A program made the position numbers and the translations under genes. Positions 60,076 through 64,000 of a DNA stretch of 64,000 nucleotides are shown here, piece by piece (the first letter of the stretch is position 1; every line of letters starts with the position of its first letter). Source of the DNA: Hydrogenimonas urashimensis (GTDB lineage: Bacteria; Campylobacterota; Campylobacteria; Campylobacterales; Hydrogenimonadaceae); NCBI RefSeq assembly GCF_016593255.1, contig NZ_AP023212.1, forward strand, positions 1,414,001-1,478,000, in the 5' to 3' direction. The notes beneath the pieces are model-generated. The model had not been told where the DNA came from and searched no databases. It worked only from the letters and a program-made list of their open reading frames with translations.

Positions 60076-61302
60076 CTAAAATTTTACGATGAAGCGGTTT
60101 TTGCCATCTTCGTAGCGGTATTCGAAGCCAAAGCCATGGGCTTTTGCGATCATGTCGACAATATAAAGTCCCAGCCCCAGTCCACTGATCGCATCGCTTC
60201 CTTGCGTATAGGGCTGAATGTAATACGCCAGGGAATGGGGGAGTTTCTTGCCGCGGTTTTCCACGATGATCGCCTCCTCGTCGGCGATGAGACGGAAGGT
60301 TTTGTCGGGCGAGTATTTGATCGCGTTGTCAATGAGGTTCTTCAGGGCGATGCTGAGCAGCTTGAAATCCCCCTCGATGCGTGCGGGCTTGATATCGTAG
60401 CTGCCCTTCTCCTTTTCGATCATGGCCAGGTCGATCGCCTGATCCACCAGATCCTGCATGACGATGGGTCGGAGGCTAAGGGGAAATTTCCCGCTGCTGA
60501 GCTGCTCGATTGTCCCGAATTCGCTGATGGTGCTGTCAAGACGCATGAATATGCGCTCCAGCCGCTCCTTCTGCTTGCATTCGGGCAGCATCTGGACTGT
60601 CAAAAGCCCTTTGGTCAGGGGGGTTTTGAGTTCGTGCATGATGTTTCGGATAAAGAGATTGCGGGAGCTGATGAGCAGGCGGATGCGACCGATCGCTTCG
60701 TCGATGGCCTGGGAAACCTGGGCGATTTCGTCGCTCCCGTCGATCCGGCAGTGAATCTCGAGCTCCCCCTCCCCGAATTTCCTGATACACCGCTGCAGGT
60801 ATTTGAGAGGCCGCAGTTTGAACCAGATGGCCCAGAAAATCAGAAGCATGATGAAAGCGGTGACTCCGAAATAGACCCAGACGACAAGCGGGTCGTAGGG
60901 CCTGAATTTCAGATCCTCGAACAGGATCAGCTTGCCGCGGGCATTGATCAGCACATAGATGTGATCGCCTTTTTTTAGCATATCGATAAACCCGGAGGGT
61001 GTCGGCTGCCGCCCCAGGAGTCTGGCGCCCATCAGCAGCGCTTTCCCCTCTTCCCTGTCGAGAATCCATTTCATACCGTACTTCCTGGATGTTTCCGCAA
61101 TTTTGTCGGCTGTATCCCCGCGCTCGATGCGCAGAAGAATATTCTGGGCGAAGAGGATATTGCGCTGTACCACCATCTGGTTGTGGCGAAACCGGTCGTT
61201 GATGCTGTAGAAGTAGAAGGCGGTTCCGGCGGCGAGAAAGGCGATCGCGAAGATCGCGGCGATGAAGACGAAGATCGATACGCGGCGAAGCGGCTGTCTC
61301 AT
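60076..61302 (-). CDS. Sensor histidine kinase (ArsS-like)
   Basis: A 408-residue kinase. Helix 1 (about 9-32) and helix 2 (about 140-162) flank a periplasmic sensor of roughly 105 residues with no clear ligand motif. A HAMP-like segment precedes the phosphoacceptor box FIRNIMHELKTPLTKGLL (His223), then LKNLIDNAIKYSPD (N box) and SGLGLGLYIVDMI (G box). FIRNIMHELKTP is typical of ArsS/CrdS-type Campylobacterota kinases. It overlaps the response regulator by 4 nt. Confidence 0.92.
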   Translation of the reverse strand: MRQPLRRVSIFVFIAAIFAIAFLAAGTAFYFYSINDRFRHNQMVVQRNILFAQNILLRIERGDTADKIAETSRKYGMKWILDREEGKALLMGARLLGRQPTPSGFIDMLKKGDHIYVLINARGKLILFEDLKFRPYDPLVVWVYFGVTAFIMLLIFWAIWFKLRPLKYLQRCIRKFGEGELEIHCRIDGSDEIAQVSQAIDEAIGRIRLLISSRNLFIRNIMHELKTPLTKGLLTVQMLPECKQKERLERIFMRLDSTISEFGTIEQLSSGKFPLSLRPIVMQDLVDQAIDLAMIEKEKGSYDIKPARIEGDFKLLSIALKNLIDNAIKYSPDKTFRLIADEEAIIVENRGKKLPHSLAYYIQPYTQGSDAISGLGLGLYIVDMIAKAHGFGFEYRYEDGKNRFIVKF

Positions 61303-61973
61303 GGTGTCAGGCGGTACCCAAGGCCACGCACGGAGCGTATGAAACGGGGGTGCTTGGGATTGTCGCCCAGCTTATGGCGTATGCGGCTGATGATCACGTC
61401 GATACTTTTTAGGGAGCTCTCTTCATGGACCGCATCGACATTGTAGATAAGGTCTTCGCGGGAGACCACTTCGTTGGCGTGTTCGAGCAGATAGGCCAAA
61501 ATGCCGTACTCCGCCGCCGTGAGATTGAGCGGCTCGCCATAGAGATAGATCATCTTCGTCGATTCGTCGAGATAGAGGTCGGCGCGCTGGCTTTCATGCT
61601 CGCTTTTGTCACGTCCGATACGGCGCAGAATCGTTTTGATGCGCGCCACCAGCTCCCTGGGGTCGTAGGGTTTGGGCAGATAGTCGTCCGCACCTTTCTC
61701 CAAACCGACGATCTTGTCGGTAATGTCGCTGCGTGCGGAGGAGATGATGATGGGCACATTGGTCTTTTTCCGAATCTCTTCGCACACCTCCAGCCCATCC
61801 ATCCCCGGCAGGGTCAGGTCGAGGATCACCAGGTCGAAGTGTTCGGTTTCCAGCGCGCTCAGCCCCAAAAAAGGGTCCGGCACGGAGGTCACCTCGATAT
61901 TGAAACGCTGCAGATACTCGGTCAGTATCTCCGCAAGCTCCTCGTCATCTTCGATCATCAACACTTTGACCAT
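61299..61973 (-). CDS. OmpR-type response regulator
   Basis: A 224-residue regulator. The receiver domain has the acidic pocket EDDEE, the phosphorylated Asp52 in VILDLTLPGMDG and the Lys in YLPKPYDPRELVARI. The C-terminal winged helix contains LNLTAAEYGILAYLLEHANEVVSRE-like elements (LTAAEYGILAYLLE) and SLKSIDVIISRIRHKLG, ending FIRSVRGLGYRLTP. Paired with the kinase downstream. Confidence 0.95.
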   Translation of the reverse strand: MVKVLMIEDDEELAEILTEYLQRFNIEVTSVPDPFLGLSALETEHFDLVILDLTLPGMDGLEVCEEIRKKTNVPIIISSARSDITDKIVGLEKGADDYLPKPYDPRELVARIKTILRRIGRDKSEHESQRADLYLDESTKMIYLYGEPLNLTAAEYGILAYLLEHANEVVSREDLIYNVDAVHEESSLKSIDVIISRIRHKLGDNPKHPRFIRSVRGLGYRLTP

Positions 61974-61992
61974 TGATCCCCTTTGTCTCGAC

Positions 61993-63390
61993 CTATTCGA
62001 CGACGAGAATGCGAATCATGCCGCGACGGTTGATATAGACACGTTTCTTTCCGCTGTATCGTTTCATCGCTTTTTCAACATCCTTGACATCTTTGATCAT
62101 CGTATCTTCTATCTGAATGATAATATCTCCCGGCATAAATCCGGCTTTATCGGCTTCGCTTCCCTGCTTGACTTCCGAAACGATCACCCCTTCGATATCG
62201 TCCGGAATGCCGAGCTGGTTGCGAATCTGCGGTGTCAGATTCTGGAGTGTCAACCCATTGACGACACCCCTGTCCCCTTCGATTTTGAATTTGCTGTCGG
62301 GGAATTCGGCCAGTTTCACCTTCACATGTTCGACCTTCTTGTTGCGCTCGTAGGCAATCGTCACCTCTTTGCCGGGCGGAATCGATCCGATCACGTTTTT
62401 CAGGTCGCTGGCATCCTTGATCTTCTTGCCGTTCACTTCGATGATCAGGTCGCCCCGCTTCAATCCCGCCTTTTTCGCCGGCGTATCTTCGTCGACATCG
62501 AGAATGACGGCCCCCTCTTTGTTCTTGTACACTTTTTGCAACGTTGGATCGAGATTGCTGATGCTCACACCCAAATAGCCGTATTCCACCTTCCCGTGTT
62601 CGATCAGCTGGGTGGCGACCCGTTTGACCATATTGACGGGAATCGCGAACCCGATTCCGTTGTTGGCACCGCTTCGCGTCAGAATGGCACTGTTGATGCC
62701 GATGAGAACACCGCGGCTGTCCACAAGCGCCCCGCCGCTGTTGCCGGGGTTGATCGCCGCATCGGTCTGGATGAAGTTTTCATACTGGTTGATCCCCATG
62801 CTGTCTTTGCCCAGAGCCGAAATGATTCCCTGGCTGACACTCTCGCCCACACCGAAGGGATTGCCGATGGCAAAAACCAGATCGCCTGTTTTGAGGGTAT
62901 CGGAATCGCCCATTTTAATCGCCGGAAGATCCTTTTTTTCGATCTTGATGACGGCGACATCAGTTTTGGGGTCGGTGCCGACAATCTTCGCCTTGTACTC
63001 ATTCGTGTCCCCGGGAAGTGTCACATGCACCTCATCCGCACCGTCGACCACATGGTTGTTGGTAACGATGTAGCCGTCCTTCGTCACGATGACACCGGAA
63101 CCGAGCGATCGCTGAATCCGCTCTCTGGGCATCATCTGTCCGAAAGGCATATTGAAAAACTGGCGGAAAAAGGGATCCATGAACGCCTGGGGGATATTCT
63201 CCTTGATCCTTTTCTTGGCCGAAATGTTGACAACGCACCGGCTGGCATGTTCGATCGCTTTGTTGAACGAAAGAATCTTGCCCGCTTCCGGCATGACTCG
63301 TTCGGCGGCGGGCGCCTGGCTGAAATGGACATTGCCCGCCACCAGGGCAGCGGACAATACTGCTGAAAGAACCCATACTTTTCCGTTCAT
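61993..63390 (-). CDS. htrA: HtrA/DegP-type periplasmic serine protease
   Basis: A 465-residue Do-family protease/chaperone. The signal peptide is residues 1-20, the catalytic triad His113 (VTNNHVVDG), Asp144 (KTDVAVIK) and Ser218 (NPGNSGGAL), and two PDZ domains follow at about 265-360 (GAVILDVDEDTPAKKAGLKR) and 375-460 (GVIVSEVKQGSEADKAGFMP). It degrades misfolded envelope proteins. The two-component genes follow 19 bp downstream, so they may sense envelope stress together. Confidence 0.96.
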   Translation of the reverse strand: MNGKVWVLSAVLSAALVAGNVHFSQAPAAERVMPEAGKILSFNKAIEHASRCVVNISAKKRIKENIPQAFMDPFFRQFFNMPFGQMMPRERIQRSLGSGVIVTKDGYIVTNNHVVDGADEVHVTLPGDTNEYKAKIVGTDPKTDVAVIKIEKKDLPAIKMGDSDTLKTGDLVFAIGNPFGVGESVSQGIISALGKDSMGINQYENFIQTDAAINPGNSGGALVDSRGVLIGINSAILTRSGANNGIGFAIPVNMVKRVATQLIEHGKVEYGYLGVSISNLDPTLQKVYKNKEGAVILDVDEDTPAKKAGLKRGDLIIEVNGKKIKDASDLKNVIGSIPPGKEVTIAYERNKKVEHVKVKLAEFPDSKFKIEGDRGVVNGLTLQNLTPQIRNQLGIPDDIEGVIVSEVKQGSEADKAGFMPGDIIIQIEDTMIKDVKDVEKAMKRYSGKKRVYINRRGMIRILVVE

Positions 63391-63535
63391 AGAAATCTCC
63401 TTCGTCTGTTTCTTTTTCTCTGTTGCACACTAGCGCTTTTCAGGGATAGAAAATCGGCGTGTGACATTTTTGTCAATCGTCACGATGACACACTGTCTGT
63501 CGCCTTTTCCTTGATTCATGAGGCAAAAATGAGGA

Positions 63536-63665
63536 TCGGCTCTCTTTCAAACCCTATGCGCTTCTACGGTCTTTTAGGAAAGGAGGCAATTTGCGCGGCA
63601 CCCCTACAAGGTGCCCAAGGGAGTAAGAATGCAATTTGCGTGCATAGGGTTTGAAAGAGAGCCGA
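63536..63665. repeat. Palindromic element with perfect 24-bp arms
   Basis: The left arm (63536-63559) begins TCGGCTCTCTTTCAAACC and the right arm (63642-63665) is its exact reverse complement. The 82-nt interior holds two copies of GCAATTTGCG and a small hairpin GGCACC-CCTACAA-GGTGCC. This looks like a miniature inverted-repeat element or a structured RNA. No flanking target duplication is apparent. Confidence 0.75.
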
Positions 63666-63757
63666 CACCATTGACGCCCTGTCAAATGGTTAAGAGTATT
63701 GTAGAACATGTAAAGTAAACGCCTTCCAACGAATAGTAAACAGAAAGTAAATATTGG

Positions 63758-63763
63758 TATAAT
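63758..63763 (+). promoter_or_regulatory. Extended -10 promoter
   Basis: TGGTATAAT on the plus strand, 27 bp before the GTG start of the last gene. Confidence 0.65.
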
Positions 63764-63790
63764 TTCCCAAAAATTCTACAAGGAAACCGT

Positions 63791-64000
63791 GTGGCTCCTC
63801 TCATGAAAAAAATCATCGCTGTCGCGATTTTGCTCATTCTGGCCAATGCCGGGTTTGTCTGGTACGGCCAAGCGAGCTTCGACACCACCTTCCAGACGCT
63901 CGCGAAAGCTTTCAGTGAAAACAACGGTACGCTGCCGCGCCGGGAGGTTCTGCCTTCCCTCATCGAACGATACCTGAACCGTACCGGCATCCCTCAAAAA
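63791..64000 (+). CDS. Exported protein of unknown function, 5' part
   Basis: The first 70 codons of a gene that continues beyond the window. The N-terminus (KKIIAVAILLILANAGFVWY) is a signal peptide or anchor, followed by FDTTFQTLAKAFSENNGTLPR and LIERYLNRTGIP. The start may be GTG at 63791 (AAGGA 6 nt upstream) or ATG at 63803. I do not recognise a family from this fragment. Confidence 0.7.
   Translation, partial: MAPLMKKIIAVAILLILANAGFVWYGQASFDTTFQTLAKAFSENNGTLPRREVLPSLIERYLNRTGIPQK

Larger units (their letters stand above)
63391..63790. other. Intergenic region with palindromic element
   Basis: About 400 bp without a gene. It holds the htrA upstream region, the 130-bp palindromic element at 63536-63665 and an extended -10 promoter (TGGTATAAT at about 63755-63763) for the gene that follows. 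Confidence 0.8.

Overview
The window is a chromosomal segment of a Campylobacterota bacterium. The evidence is the thrS-infC-rpmI-rplT order, a ThrS without the N-terminal TGS domain, a PglB/PglF/PglC-type N-glycosylation locus, an ArsS-like sensor kinase and promoters dominated by TATAAT -10 boxes. The moderately high GC of the core genes suits a hydrothermal-vent type genus such as Hydrogenimonas, Nitratiruptor or Sulfurovum, but the genus cannot be fixed from the sequence alone.

Layout. 1-2.4 kb: the 3' part of a DUF2130 gene, a small hypothetical and an XRE-type regulator. 2.4-3.8 kb: a gene-poor stretch with repeats. 3.8-22.7 kb: one minus-strand operon of twelve genes, nearly all joined by 1-11 nt overlaps, encoding a class 1 DISARM anti-phage system. 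In transcription order it is drmMII (cytosine-C5 methylase), drmD, drmMI, [graspetide-type ATP-grasp ligase, membrane protein, two small precursor-like peptides, PD-(D/E)XK nuclease-like protein], drmA, drmB, drmC, vsr. The bracketed 3.7 kb is clearly more AT-rich than the DISARM genes on both sides yet is translationally coupled to both. A peptide-modification cassette built into a DISARM operon is the most notable content of the window. 22.8-24.1 kb: a degenerate IS3-family element.

24.9-31.2 kb: tRNA genes in two clusters. The first contains a tRNA-Arg(TCT) split inside its anticodon by a group I intron that encodes an I-Ssp6803I-like PD-(D/E)XK homing endonuclease. The second contains the SRP RNA and a canonical tRNA-Cys flanked by two identical Cys-like tRNAs with 8-nt anticodon loops. 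Between the clusters lie an NSS-family transporter, a degenerate GGDEF protein, thiG, hsp20 and a short-chain dehydrogenase.

31.3-47.2 kb: ilvD, then a long minus-strand protein N-glycosylation operon: flippase, LicD, GT4, GT2, CDP-ribitol synthase, LicD, GT2, PglB oligosaccharyltransferase, phosphoglycosyltransferase, aminotransferase and PglF dehydratase. The CDP-ribitol synthase and the two LicD proteins suggest ribitol-phosphate decoration of the glycan. Upstream are a UDP-sugar epimerase and a ComEA-like protein.

47.2-64 kb: housekeeping genes (rplT, rpmI, infC, thrS, tRNA-Val, lspA, glmM, rpsT, prfA, a Bax-like glucosaminidase, dapF, coaE, speE, small proteins, purM, a DUF218 protein, tRNA-Asp/Lys), a sensor kinase/response regulator/HtrA group, a 130-bp palindromic element with perfect 24-bp arms, and the start of an exported protein.
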